DNA of 64,000 bases from Vespula vulgaris (lineage: Eukaryota; Arthropoda; Insecta; Hymenoptera; Vespidae), in the NCBI RefSeq assembly GCF_905475345.1, contig NC_066587.1:14760558-14824557 (forward strand), read 5' to 3'. A program made the translations under genes and the position numbers. How positions within the stretch are numbered: the first letter of the stretch is position 1; each line of letters opens with the position of its first letter. Positions 24,210 to 36,199 of the stretch are shown piece by piece. Below the pieces are notes generated by a model. That model saw only the letters and a list, made by a program, of their open reading frames with translations. It did not search any database and was not told the DNA's origin.

Positions 24210-26108
24210 ATGAAAAAAAAAGAAAAAATAGAGATTTTTGAGGACTTGGACTGGAAGGACAAAAGTTACCCTGGATATCCCATTACGTTGCAACCCGAGA
24301 GAGATTTTATCGAGAAACGTAAGATAGAGAGCTCGAAGAAGACGAAGCAATTCGACTTGTATTATTTGGCTAGGAGGCACCGACTTTTGGCAGTCATTTC
24401 GCAAAAGCATAGACGTGCATATATGTCTTTTTTTTCTCTTTCTCTCTAGCGCATTTAGTCGCACGTATGTTTCTATTGCGTCTTTTGGACGTAGCCACAC
24501 GTTCTAAGGACACGTTCTAAGTGAGAACAAGAAAGAGAGAGAGAGAGAGAGATAGAGAATCGCTAGAAGGTCGTACAGATCCCCGAATAAAGCAGTGAGT
24601 CACAAAACATCTTTCTGTAGCTCCTTTTGTTGCGCCAAATAGTGTTATAGTTTTCTCCACACTACTCTGTACAATGTGTGTGCAACTTTTGCCGTAGATT
24701 ATATTCGTAGCTGTGTGGCGTCATATAATAGCGGTTGTACAGTTAACATCATCACCACACTCAACTCAATTCGCGTTACCTACGCCAGGATCTTCCTGAA
24801 CGGGGACATCTGCCGTCGTTGCCAAGCCTCGAAATTATAAATTCCTGTTGCTGCAAATAAACACGTTACACTTCACGGTTTTAGCATGCATCTACATAAA
24901 TAAGACAATTTATAGTTTACCGTGAATCCTTTTTAACAACGACGACCATCCAATGAAGAACAATACTATTACACGAAAGACGATTGGAAAGCTTGGAGTG
25001 AACTTCCTCAAGATCTTGAAAAACCTTTTGTCTCTCTATCTCTATGCTTGGAAAAGCAAGCAAAACCGATATTAATTGGCCAACACTTGAACTAACTCAC
25101 AGCTTTAATAGTGATATAACGACATAGTCGAGAACGTTTCAAAATCCATCCCAGTTAACTATAATTATACTCCGAAAGGAAACTCTACTTATTATTTTGA
25201 ATTAAGAGATTGATACTGACGATTTTTGAATACTTACAAACTAAAGATTTACTCTTGCAAGTGTGACCAACTCGATCGTACAGAATTCACCGATAATCAC
25301 ATTTTCTTTTTCAGCCACCAAGAAACCATTATCGCCGTTCGCCAAATTTCGTCAACTAGATCGGCAATATAGTTCTTCTTTGCCGTCAAGGTAATTATCA
25401 TTATTTTTGCTCATCCCAACGAAAGAATTATTCGAATATAAAAGAAAAGCTCTTCTCTCTCGTTATCTCTTCTATTATATCCTAAATTCCAATTCTTTTG
25501 TGTCTTCTAATGTTTTGTCTGTCCTTTCCGATCTCCGATCCAGTCCCATAAAGTCGCCAGAAAAGGAGTTTCGTTTTAGATTTACCGAACCTACTGTGAC
25601 AAATAATGCGGTACAGATAAAAGAACGATTGTTATCTTGGTGCCGTTCCAAAACCAAGGAGTACGAGGTAAATAATAAATAACAAGTTTCACATACTTAG
25701 TCATTATCGGCTTCGTCATTGAAATTAATATATACATCATTGATTTGTAGAATATACAACTTGACAATTTCTCAACAAGTTGGAACAATGGTTTGGCATT
25801 TTGCGCTCTGATTCATCATTTTAGACCTGATGCCTTTGATTATCATTCGTTACGTCCACAGGACCGCAGGAAGAACTTTGATCTGGCATTCAAAACGGCT
25901 GAGTGAGATATCGTCTATATTTTCGTATTATCCTCCTAAAACAAACCAAAAATATATGACGTATATTTGTTCATTGTGTTTATATAGTGAAGCCGGTATC
26001 GCGCCCTTGCTTGATGTCGAGGACATGGTAGTTATGCGACGTCCAGATTGGAAGTGCGTCTTCACTTACGTTCAATCCTTTTATCGGCGTTTCAAGGACG
26101 AGGATTGA
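24210..26108 (+). CDS. Smoothelin-type calponin-homology (CH) domain exons
   Basis: Five exons, 24210(?)-24318, 25315-25390, 25544-25667, 25751-25902 and 25988-26108, join in frame to a TGA at 26106-26108 (582 nt, 193 aa). After KPLSPFAKFRQLDRQYSSSL comes a CH domain: ERLLSWCRSKTKEYENIQ, FSTSWNNGLAFCALIHHF, DAFDYHSLRPQDRRKNFDLA, and ending DVEDMVVMRRPDWKCVFTYV. These match the type-2 CH domain of smoothelins, which binds actin-linked partners. The 5' edge of the first exon is uncertain. An ATG at 24210 is in frame and may be an internal start; otherwise the exon is entered by splicing, but the sequence before it is purine-rich and poor as an acceptor. It belongs with the gene at 17190-23602. 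Confidence 0.8.
24319..25314. other. Intron of the CH-domain transcript, with a GC-richer island
   Basis: Between the first two CH-coding exons. It holds a GA run near 24530-24552 and, at about 24700-24870, a stretch richer in G and C than the AT-rich surroundings. That stretch has short exon-like open frames on both strands but none that could be tied to a gene. The rest is ordinary AT-rich sequence. Confidence 0.45.
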
Positions 26109-26932
26109 ACGGAAAAGGTTTTGAGATATAAATATATACATTTTTTTTTCTCACTATAAACCTCTGGCTCCTAGCAGACCTCGCAATTTAATTAATTTAC
26201 GTAACGTAGTACTTTATGAATCACTAAGAGATAAAACACAAAGTAGATCTTGATATAAGAAGAAAAATCAGTGATTTCGTTTCTTTTTTTTTTTTTTAAT
26301 TTCTTACTTTTCCAATTGTTACGTTTCACAAACTTTCACATAAATCTATGAATTATTTCACATAAAAATATAACCATCGTACTAAAGTACGAAGGCACGT
26401 TGTTACATACTTTTCTACTATTGACTATTATCAATAGAAAAACGTTTTTAAATAAGTATAATTTCCTTTTTTTTTTTTTTTTATTAAATCAAAAAAATAT
26501 AATTGTTATTAAATGAATTTATAGAGACTAACTAGTTTCATATGAGTCGTTACAAACGTTTCATTATTTTTGTGTAACTATTTAGAAAATTGTTAAATAT
26601 ATAATCACGTGCGACTCTATGAAAAAGTTATATATTTATTTTATTTCACGATATAAAATTGACAAAGTGTTTAGATATAAATATAATATATACAGACAGA
26701 TGAAAAATCAGTACAGTCGAGCAATATAAACAATGTAGGTAAGAATGGCGTAAGTTGTGCTTCTTTAAATTATTTAAAAGGTAATGAAAACTATTATAGA
26801 TGTTCAAACTATTAAACTCTAAATATAAAGTATATAAATTTGTTTAGTCTTAAATCTCTGTTTAAGCTTTTCTCCAATATGGAGATAATGTATAAAACAT
26901 ATTTTTATTACTCTTAAACATCTAATATAAAA
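26109..26932. other. Convergent 3' flanks of smoothelin-like gene and geminin copy 1
   Basis: AT-rich with T and A homopolymers and no coding region. A minus-strand AATAAA at 26904-26909 lies 24 bases past the geminin stop and is its likely poly(A) signal. Sequence from about 26640 onward is repeated at about 28545, marking the edge of the geminin duplication. Confidence 0.6.
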
Positions 26933-28098
26933 TTAAAGAGCACTATCTTCCAAAGAATTGTTTATGTCATTTCTATCATCTCCAATCATTTCCTGTAAAT
27001 AAAAAATCATGATAAAAAATTATGTATTATCAGAATCAATCATTAACTAAGTGCAATATATTTTGTTATCTTACTTGTAATACTTCAACCAATGCCCGTG
27101 TTTCGTCCAACATTTCTTTACATAAACGATTTTCTTCCTGCAATTTTGATATACGTTCACGTAATTCTTTATTTTCTTCTAAGGCATCATCAAGAGCTAT
27201 TCGTCGTCTTTCTGCTAGTACTTCCCAATAATTCTCACTTGGACCAGCTATGAGCAAAACACAAAAATATAATCAGAACCTATATAACTTCATAATATTA
27301 TAAACATTTATTACAAGAGCAATTCTATATATACCTTCAGAGGTCAAATCTTCTACTTCGATTTTAATCTTTTCTCCTCTCGCTGTTTGAACTGCCTTAT
27401 GTTTGTAAACGATTTTTTTACGTGTTTTGCTTTCTTTTTTCGATTTCTCTGATGTGTTTTTAATATCCCTAAAATATAAAATCGTAATACAATATTAATT
27501 TTTGTAAGATAAATTTACTGCATATAAAATATAAATAAATAAATATATTTAAATACTTTTTTAATGCATCTTTGAATGGCAAATCTGCTTTGAACATCCT
27601 TCCACCACCCACCAGATTTTCTTTGTCTGTAGCTGCTGGCTGCAAAACGTGCAAAGACTTTCTGACCTTAGCCTGTTTCGATAAAACAGAGAAAATTGTG
27701 ATATACCACCTTTGGTTGAACAAAGGCACGATTAATCTAATCTTCTATTTATTAACACTCTGTTTTCAATAATTATATTAGTATATTTTGATAAACAAAT
27801 ATTCTTTTAAACACTTCTATTGATAATATTCATTTATTTAATAATTTAAATAGAATCAACCGTCATAAAGAATGCTTCTATCATGTGTTGTAAACTGTTA
27901 CTCAAAACATTCAAAAAAAATTTGTTCTTAGACTAATCCATTTCTACAATTTTTCTCATAAGCAAAAAATCTAATCTGCGATTAAACTTTTTTATAATAT
28001 TTATGAAAGAATAAAGATAATAAAATAACAATATTTACACTAACCTCTGAAGTAGTAATTTTGGCGCCAGAAACTTTCGTTTCCCCTGTAGGTTTCAT
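26933..28098 (-). CDS. geminin: Geminin, copy 1
   Basis: Geminin binds Cdt1 and blocks re-licensing of replication origins; the related complex with Idas acts in multiciliated cells. Five exons in transcript order: 28045-28098, 27557-27672, 27335-27468, 27075-27247 and 26933-26992. They sum to 537 nt, 178 aa. It begins MKPTGETKVSGAK. Next comes RKSLHVLQPAATDKENL, which contains an RxxL destruction box in the place where vertebrate geminin has its APC/C D-box. A basic region follows, then the coiled coil starting SENYWEVLAERRRIALDDAL with regular heptads to LVEVLQ. The acidic tail is GDDRNDINNSLEDSAL. The YW-x-x-LAE-x-RR-x-AL motif is the family signature. It is shorter than human geminin (209 aa), mainly in the tail. 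A tandem copy lies immediately upstream on the same strand. Confidence 0.87.
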
Positions 28099-28374
28099 GA
28101 TACCGATATTTGAAAGTAAAAGCGAAATCTGTCTACGTAGATTATACAATTAACCTTGTCAATAAAATATTTTAAATATTAAATGTATACTTATACTATG
28201 AATAGACGACAGATTAAGATATTTTATAACAGTGATAACCACAAAACTCTCGAAGACACATCAAATTATGTTTAATAACCATATGAACTTTCTTGCAAAG
28301 AAACGTTACTCAGATTTGTCCAGATGATTAAAAGAAAAATTACATCTAGTCGAATCAAAATCCTAAGCACTGAA

Positions 28375-28439
28375 GCGACATCTATATATAGATGTCGCAC
28401 CTCGCGCAAGACATTTATATACAAATGTCGTGCCTCGCG
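28375..28439. repeat. Two tandem palindromic 30-bp units upstream of geminin copy 1
   Basis: A perfect 24-base palindrome occupies 28375-28398, with half-arm GCGACATCTATA. A 30-base unit at 28377-28406 ends in CCTCGCG. After three bases, a related unit at 28410-28439 has arms GACATTT/AAATGTC and also ends in CCTCGCG. Both lie about 280-340 bases upstream of the copy 1 start codon, in DNA between the two geminin units. They may be paired factor-binding sites or hairpins. Confidence 0.75.
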
Positions 28440-28800
28440 GTAAAGTCAATAGGCGGCGCACATATCGTTTGAGAGGAACATTTAAAAAATAATTACCTAT
28501 GACTGAGAAGTTACATATATTATTTCATAACATGATTAACTTAGTTTATAAATATATAAATAGAAATGAAAAATTAATACAGTCAGACAACATAAACGAT
28601 GTAAATAAAAATGTTCTAAGTTTGCTTATTTCAATTATTTAAAAGGTAATGAAAATTACTATAGATAATTCAAACTATTAAATTCTAGATATAAAGTAAA
28701 TACAAATTTGTTTAATCTTAATCCCTGTTTTAGCTTTCTTTCAATATGAAGATAATGAATAAAACTAACATTTTATTACTTTTAAACATGTAATATAAAA

Positions 28801-29945
28801 TTACAGAGCACTGTCCTCCAAAGAATTATTTATGTCATTTCTATCATCTCCAATCATTTCCTAAATAAAAAATAAAAGATTATGATAAAAAATTATGTAT
28901 CATCAGAATCAATCATTAATTATTAATTGCAATATATTTTGTTATCTTACTTGTAATACTTCAACCAAGGCTCGTGTTTCGTCCAACATTTCTTTACATA
29001 AACGATTTTCTTCCTGCAATTTTGATATGCGTTCGTGTAGTTCTTTATTTTCTTCTAAAGCATCATCAAGAGCTATTCGTCGTCTTTCTGCTAATACTTC
29101 CCAATAATTCTCACTTGGACCAGCTATGATAAAAACACAAAACTACAATTACAATCTATTATACACATTTTTATAAAACCAATTTTACATTTACCTTCAG
29201 AGGTTAAATCTTCTACTTCGATTTTAATCTTTTCTCCTCTCGCTGTTTGAACTGCCTTATGTTTATAAATGATTTTTTTATGTACTGTGCTTTCTTTTTT
29301 TGGTTTCTCTGATGTCTTTTTAGTATCTCTGAAGTACAAAATTTTATAATAATATTAATTCTTATAAGATAAATTTGTTACGTATACAATATAAATAAGT
29401 AAATATATTTAAATACTTTTTTAATACATCCTTGAGTGATAAATCTGCTTTGAGCATTCTTCCAGTGCTAACTAGATTTTCTTTGTCCGTAGCTGCTGAC
29501 TGTAAATTTTGCAAAGACTCTCTGATCTTAGATTGTTTCTGTAAAACAATGAAAATTATGATATACCACTTCCTTTGGCCGAACAAAGACACGATTAATT
29601 TATCTTTTTGCTAAGCATGTTGTTTTTAACAATTACTTCACTTCAACATGTTTTAATATGCAAACGTTATTTTGAACATTTCTGCTAATATTTGTTTACA
29701 TAATAATTCACATTGAATTATCTGTTTTATTTTACATGTGCTTTTATCACGTGTTCTATATGTTGCACAGGATATTAAAAAAATATTCGTTTTTATACCA
29801 ATTCATTTCTACAATTTCTCTTATAAGCAAAATATTTAAGCTATGATTAAACTTGTCTACTCTATGATTAAACCTTTTAACGAAATTTACGAAAGAATGA
29901 AAAGAATAAAATAAAAGTATTTACACTAACCTCTGAGGTAGTCAT
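28801..29945 (-). CDS. Geminin, copy 2
   Basis: Second member of a tandem pair. Exons in transcript order: 29931-29945, 29417-29538, 29195-29328, 28951-29123 and 28801-28860 (504 nt, 167 aa), with intron positions and phases matching copy 1. The coiled coil is almost identical (SENYWEVLAERRRIALDDAL, one visible R to H change later). The tail NNSLEDSAL is kept. The N-terminus is remodelled. The ATG matching copy 1 is out of frame and runs into a stop, so translation should begin at an internal ATG giving MTTSE. The second-exon acceptor used by copy 1 is mutated; an upstream CAG adds two codons (KQ). The D-box region reads RESLQNLQSAATDKENL, keeping RxxL but losing the following proline. The frame is intact, so it is probably functional, but it could be newly decaying. 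AATAAA at 28772-28777 is a likely poly(A) signal. Confidence 0.82.
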
Positions 29946-30142
29946 TTTGGCGCCAGAAACTTTCGTTTCACGTTTACATGATATCGAGGACAGAAAGAAA
30001 AAACGATTTCTTACCTATGCAGAGTATAAAATCAACTTTGCGTTAGAATTATATTTTAAATATTAAATTGTAAATAATAAAATTATATTATAATTTAATT
30101 ATATTATAGATAAACGAAAGATTAAGATATTTTATAACAAAT

Positions 30143-31009
30143 ATTCTTCATACAAATCTATACTACTTGGTCCTTAGAAAATTTGACGCGTTCGACATAA
30201 CCTTTAAGCAATTCAAGTTTAAACGGTACTGCACTAATTAGCTCAAACGTCTTAAGAATTGACAAATGAGTTAGAATATTTTTGTAATATAATAAACTAA
30301 ATATTATTTCCTGATTTTATTGACAACTATTTTTTTATAACAAAAAAATAAATGCTAAAATAAAAGCCAACTTTTGTATTCTTCATTTTCAGCTTTTCTT
30401 AAAGCTACATAAATAATATTTTTTAGAAATATTATTCCTATTTTATTCTTTTTGATAGAATTTATCATAGTAATGATTCTCGTAGAAAAATGACATTGAA
30501 GTTTTTTATGGACAGATAATTTAATCATACATTTGTTTCCCCTAGTAATTTATTAATAATAATATTAATAGAAATTAAATTTCAGTAAATATCTTTATTG
30601 ATAAAGTTATACTTTAATAACATAGTTTATTAAATATAAAAATAAAACCTCTGTAAACCTATGTTGTAACAATAAAATACTTGTACTATATAAACAAAGA
30701 TATATGAATAATGACTACCTAAGTTATTTATTTTTTGTTCATTGTATAGAATGTTAAACTTCCACCTTCTATCTTGTAGAAAAACTTTTGATTTTTGTTA
30801 GCATATTTACTTCTATATTACAAATGGATTAGTTTTTTACCAAATCGTTATTAATAATTTGATAACTTGAATATAAGATATTCTTACACAATTTAGGTTA
30901 TTTTATATAAAAAATATTGCCCTAATGTAAAACTGTAAACATGTTACACTTGATCAATATATGACACAGTACAATATGTTACAAGAATAACATTTTTTAC
31001 AAAGATATT
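30143..31009. other. AT-rich intergenic region
   Basis: Between the end of the second geminin repeat unit and the end of the 191-aa gene. It is AT-rich with scattered homopolymers. No coding region, RNA or clear repeat was seen. Confidence 0.6.
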
Positions 31010-31721
31010 TCATGTAACTATTCTTTTCATATAGTTACATTGTCGAAAGAATTTGTGCATCCGTTTTTGCTGCAATTTTCCAACACGATCCATACATGTT
31101 TCATTCTGACAAAGAGCACAAAACTCAGATGATATAGCGTGGAATGGTGATCGAAAATATACATTAGCATTTTTTAATGACTTATTTTTGTGATGCGCCC
31201 ACACATGTAAAATAACTTCAAACGTCATAAGTAATGCCAGAAACCAACGGGAATATATAATAGCTGGTAGAAACAAACAGATTGGATTTACTTGTCCGAA
31301 TGATGATCCAATCGGTACAGGTTCCATTTCCATATTATCTAATTTACAGCCCGATTTCTTAGGCATCATATTATCTTTTATTTGTTTTGGTATCTGCAAT
31401 AAATTATATTAGCCAAACTTATATAAAAGTCGAATAGATATGTATATATATATATATATATAAATAAATGTGATTTAGAAAGCACGATTAATTGTATCGC
31501 ATATCATTAATCACAACCTAATTCGTTACCTGGAAAGGCACTTTTCTACTTCTTTGCGTTGCAATCTTTATGAAATTAACTTCAGGTTCACCAGTTTCGA
31601 CATTATTCACTGAACTAACAGGATCATGTATGTCTAAGTTGTCCCGGAAAGATTGCATCAAGCTTTCACCTGTCTCTTCATCTATGAAAATTTGCTTCAT
31701 AGCGTATGTATCTTCGACCAT
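31010..31721 (-). CDS. Unrecognised 191-aa protein with one membrane segment
   Basis: Two exons, 31530-31721 and 31010-31393, join in phase 0 (GTAACG donor, TTGCAG acceptor) to give 191 aa. I do not recognise the family. The N-terminal half is polar and acidic (MVEDTYAMKQIFIDEETGES). A hydrophobic stretch, NPICLFLPAII then RWFLALLMTFEVILHVWAHH, could be one helix or a hairpin. The C-terminal part is basic with cysteines (CALCQNETC and FFRQC), possibly a metal or disulfide site. There is no signal peptide, so the N-terminus is probably cytosolic. Good splice sites, consistent phase and a normal start suggest a real gene. Its function is unknown and the context gives no clue. Confidence 0.6.
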
Positions 31722-33184
31722 TTTCTACACTCGTTTTACTTGAAGAAAAAAGTTAAGGATATATGTAGAAATGAACGAATAAGGTCTCTGAGGTCACTTC
31801 CCGGACGTCGGTGTTGGCACGTTTTATTCTAATAAGCTTGTCCGCCTGAAATGAAACTTGAAAGCGATCGAAGCGCTGATTAATATCCACTTATTTATTT
31901 TACTTATATATTTATTTATTTGTTAAACAGGGAAAATAAGTTAATTATGGATTTATTGTGATCGATTCGTAAGGTTCACGCGAAGAAAGAAACGAGTTTG
32001 AATAAAATATTGTAAAACAAAATGAAAAAAAGGTATGATTATTAATAATTATATTTATAATAGCTAAATAATAAACGTAAATAATCGTTTGTCAGATAGT
32101 ACATGGATAAAGCATTGAAAAATTTCTAATTACAAATAAGAGAGGTTAACACATTGTTGCATAAAAGAAAAGAAAAGAAAAAAAAAAAGAATTGTATCAA
32201 GAAACCAATAAGAATCGAACTTTTCTTTCTTTTAATTAGAAATATTTAGATGTTGTAATCCTGGCGTAAATAAGATATGCTTTCAAAACTGGAATCATCG
32301 TCGATGGAGTCCCCAAAGCAAGTACAACATATAGATCCGTATTTTCTGCAGAGAGATGCAATGTACATGCAAAATATGTGAAACATACAGCACATTGTTT
32401 TTTTTTGTTCTTTGTTTTTTTTTTATATAGTCTTATTCTTATTTTTGATTTTAGTTTAACGTAAAAACACAATAACGAATTTTCAACTTTATTAGCCGTG
32501 ACAACAAATTAAAAACTATTATCTAACCGTATTCAATAAAAAAAAAAAAAAAAAAAACAACTTTCATTTGTTTCTTACTTTTTAATATTTATGAGTTCGT
32601 TCATTTTCTATCTCTAATTTAGAATAAATAACTAATGTGTTTCCTATCGTAACAATTAAGAAACGAATACTATACGTTTTATAAAACTTGTTTCCATTGC
32701 AGACTTTTAAGTATTAGAATTTTAATAGTACACTTTTAACACGATTAATACAATCGTTTTTATACCATATGCATTTAAACGTATACCTTTGTATACAATT
32801 TATCTTGAAACGGTTAGATAAGGTTAATTTAAGTTAAAATAATCAATTATCTCTTGACGCTTTTAACTTTCCACAAATTCATTATATCTAATTTATTTCC
32901 TGTTATTATTTAAAAACGATATTGTGTTTATCCCTTTTTAAATATTGTATCATTCTGTTTCGTTTGATAACAGAAAATAAATAAAAAATATTTATCATTA
33001 TCGACCAGGATAAAAGAAAGATTAAAATAATATTTTATAAAAACGCTAATAAATTAGAAAAACTTTTAAAATTATTATTATGAAGTAGCTTACGAAAGAA
33101 ATAAATAAATCCTGCAGGAAGTACGTATCTGAATTATTCGATAATAAAATACATACTTTCTTCCCGATAAAAGCAACTCACGAA

Positions 33185-33918
<734 letters not shown>

Positions 33919-33956
33919 ATTACAGAATTCAGAATAATTTACTTATAAGAAGTAAC

Positions 33957-34202
33957 TTAGTAGTAAGTTAAGATAATAATCTTAACATTTTTTGTCTCCT
34001 CTTTAAAATTAAAGAAGTTTTCATAATCTGCAAAATATGGTTGTACAGAATCCTCTATCATATCAAATGTCCAATTAACAAATATATTTGTTTCTTTCAT
34101 AAGATCGTAAATTTTACTGAACTTATGCAATAAATAATTTAAATTTGGTTTTTTATAAGATCTGTTAATTTTATATGTATAATTTTTATAATATGTAAGC
34201 AT
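33957..34202 (-). pseudogene. Degenerate perilipin-like fragment
   Basis: An open frame on the minus strand contains LLHKFSKIYDLMKETNIFVN followed by WTFDMIEDSVQPY. This resembles the first-exon block of the neighbouring Lsd-2 genes (YSYLKDSHHLINWALNYAE and YSKLKDSHWLVHWALTTAE): the Y, LK, hydrophobic-NW and acidic positions line up. Flanking perilipin features (PIAAPLAKK, the VPxVK segment and the later exons) are missing, and the frame soon ends. It shares the strand of the perilipin cluster and lies just past its end. I read it as a decayed copy; the match is short and could be chance. Confidence 0.35.
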
Positions 34203-35222
34203 ATAAATATAAATATAAATAAACTGTTAGAAATGCTTATAGAATACTAGAGAAAAGAATATCATGCTTACTAATTATATAATTAATTATAATAAAACAA
34301 AATGTAACAATATTAACTTTTTTCAATTTGTAATAGCAATAGTATTTTGCCTAAGAAAAATTATTACGTTTATCTAATAATTCTCACTTTCATTTTGATA
34401 AATTTTCATTATGATTTTTCAATATTGCTCTAGTACATATTAACAATAAAATAAATAACTTCAAAATTATATAGAAGGAACGTAGAGATATGTAAAACAA
34501 TTTGTTGTTACTTATCCATTGTAATTGCGTGTTACAATAAGTTGTATAATTTTATCGAACAATTCTCGCGTAATGGAAACGTATACTTACATTGATCTCT
34601 GATTTACTTTATGAATTTTGTTTATTCCGATTGCTAATCATATCAGTGAATGTTTTCATTTCTATCATTTAAAAAATTTCCTCACATCTCTTATCGTCTT
34701 TTCGAAAGAGTCAAATATATCGTATTAACTCTATTTCCCGACTTTACTTTTTATTTCTGGTCAATATAAATATAATACATACTTATTAAATTTTATTTTT
34801 GTGAAACGTATATACATATATATGATATGTTGCACGTATAAAATATTTTCAATATGCATGTAACATTGGCCTATGTGCGTTGTTATCAATTCTAATCAGA
34901 ACTTATATATCATTAGAACAATTACTTTTCTTTTTTTTTCACATAAAAGTATTCAGTCATAATTCGAAATTTTGCAATAATTGATTATTGGAAAATACAA
35001 TGTATAATTATTATGAGAAACGTTAAGATAATTTCGAAGATACGCGAAGACGTTCTTCTAATATCATTGATTCGAGAATGGAACGATTAATTGATTGTAT
35101 ATACCTATACATAATTAAATATTATGCATTGAAAAAAAAAATACATATGTAAATAAATGGTGATACTAAAAAATATCTTCTTTTCTAAAAGATATCTTAA
35201 ATAACAAGACTTATAATCCCTT

Positions 35223-36199
35223 CTATTTTTTCTCTTGCGTAGGTGTGTCCGTCTTTTGTTCCGTTTGTTCCTGCCCCGAAGCTAAAAATTGTGTTAAATG
35301 AAGAATCGACACAACGCTAGACATATATTGCGCCACGTCTTCTTTCTTAACAGTTTTTAATTGTGCTACGACCGAATGATAAACGCGATGGGCAGTTTTC
35401 GTAGATAATTGTCCGATCGTTTGTACGGTGTGCAAAACTTTGTTCTCATCAGCAGAGACTGGATCTATAACATATAAATCGATACAATAAAATCGATATT
35501 CAAATTCTTTCAAAATTAATAGCAAAAAATTAACAACATACTTGGCATAGTCTCTTCTCCATCGACAGCAGGGAAATAATGATCCAACAAACGATTGATA
35601 AGAACGCTGGTATTATCTACACCTTGGACAGCTATACTACCATATTGAGTATTCAATAATTCGTTCGTTTTCGTTATACTTATTTCTTTGAGCGCTGAAG
35701 CATGTTGAGTTGCCGAAGCTTTCGCGGAATGAAGTTTTTCTATCGTCGGATGGAGAGAACTGCACATGACGGCTTTAGCGGCGTCATAAATCTAACAAAC
35801 AAATCATTTATCTTCCATAAATGATTTTACATATATCCATATACATAGATATTATCGGAACTCAAAGTTCATACGAACCTGTTGTGGCGGCTTCTTAACA
35901 ATCGGAACTTTTTTTTCAACGATGTCGAGTCCTTCGCAAAGTTTCTGATCAACAGCATTTATTTGTCCTTCGAATTTCTTCGCCAATGGCGCTGCGATTG
36001 GTACCGCGGTTGCAGTAGCATAATTAAGTCCAACTTCGGCGTAATTCAGTGCCCAATTTATCAAGTGATGAGAATCTTTTAAATAAGAATACGTCGATCC
36101 TGTTTTCTCCATAGCCGTGTGAATAACGGGAATTTTTTTTACTCGATTTAATACCTCCAATTGAGGACCCACACCATTTTCTTGCTTAGTTTCCGCCAT
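35223..36199 (-). CDS. Lsd-2: Perilipin, Lsd-2 type, copy A
   Basis: Perilipins coat lipid droplets and control access of lipases to stored triglyceride. Three exons in transcript order, 35879-36199, 35542-35791 and 35223-35464, give 813 nt, 270 aa. The PAT-type N-terminal region holds EVLNRVKKIPVIHTAMEKTG, YSYLKDSHHLINWALNYAE and VPIAAPLAKKFEGQI, then a VEKKVPIVKKPPQQ turn. The second exon carries the amphipathic repeat region ending DHYFPAVDG. The third holds VQTIGQLSTKTAHRVYHSVV and a polar tail. There is no signal peptide or membrane helix, as expected for a droplet-surface protein. The start follows an acceptor-like ACAG in a 5' leader. Intron places and phases match copy B and Lsd-1. 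A likely promoter is at about 37988. Confidence 0.9.

Noticed and set aside
24860..24875. Possible LTR end (AATAAA then CGTTACA)
   Set aside because: No matching TGT start, target-site duplication or primer-binding site was found, so a solo LTR is not supported.
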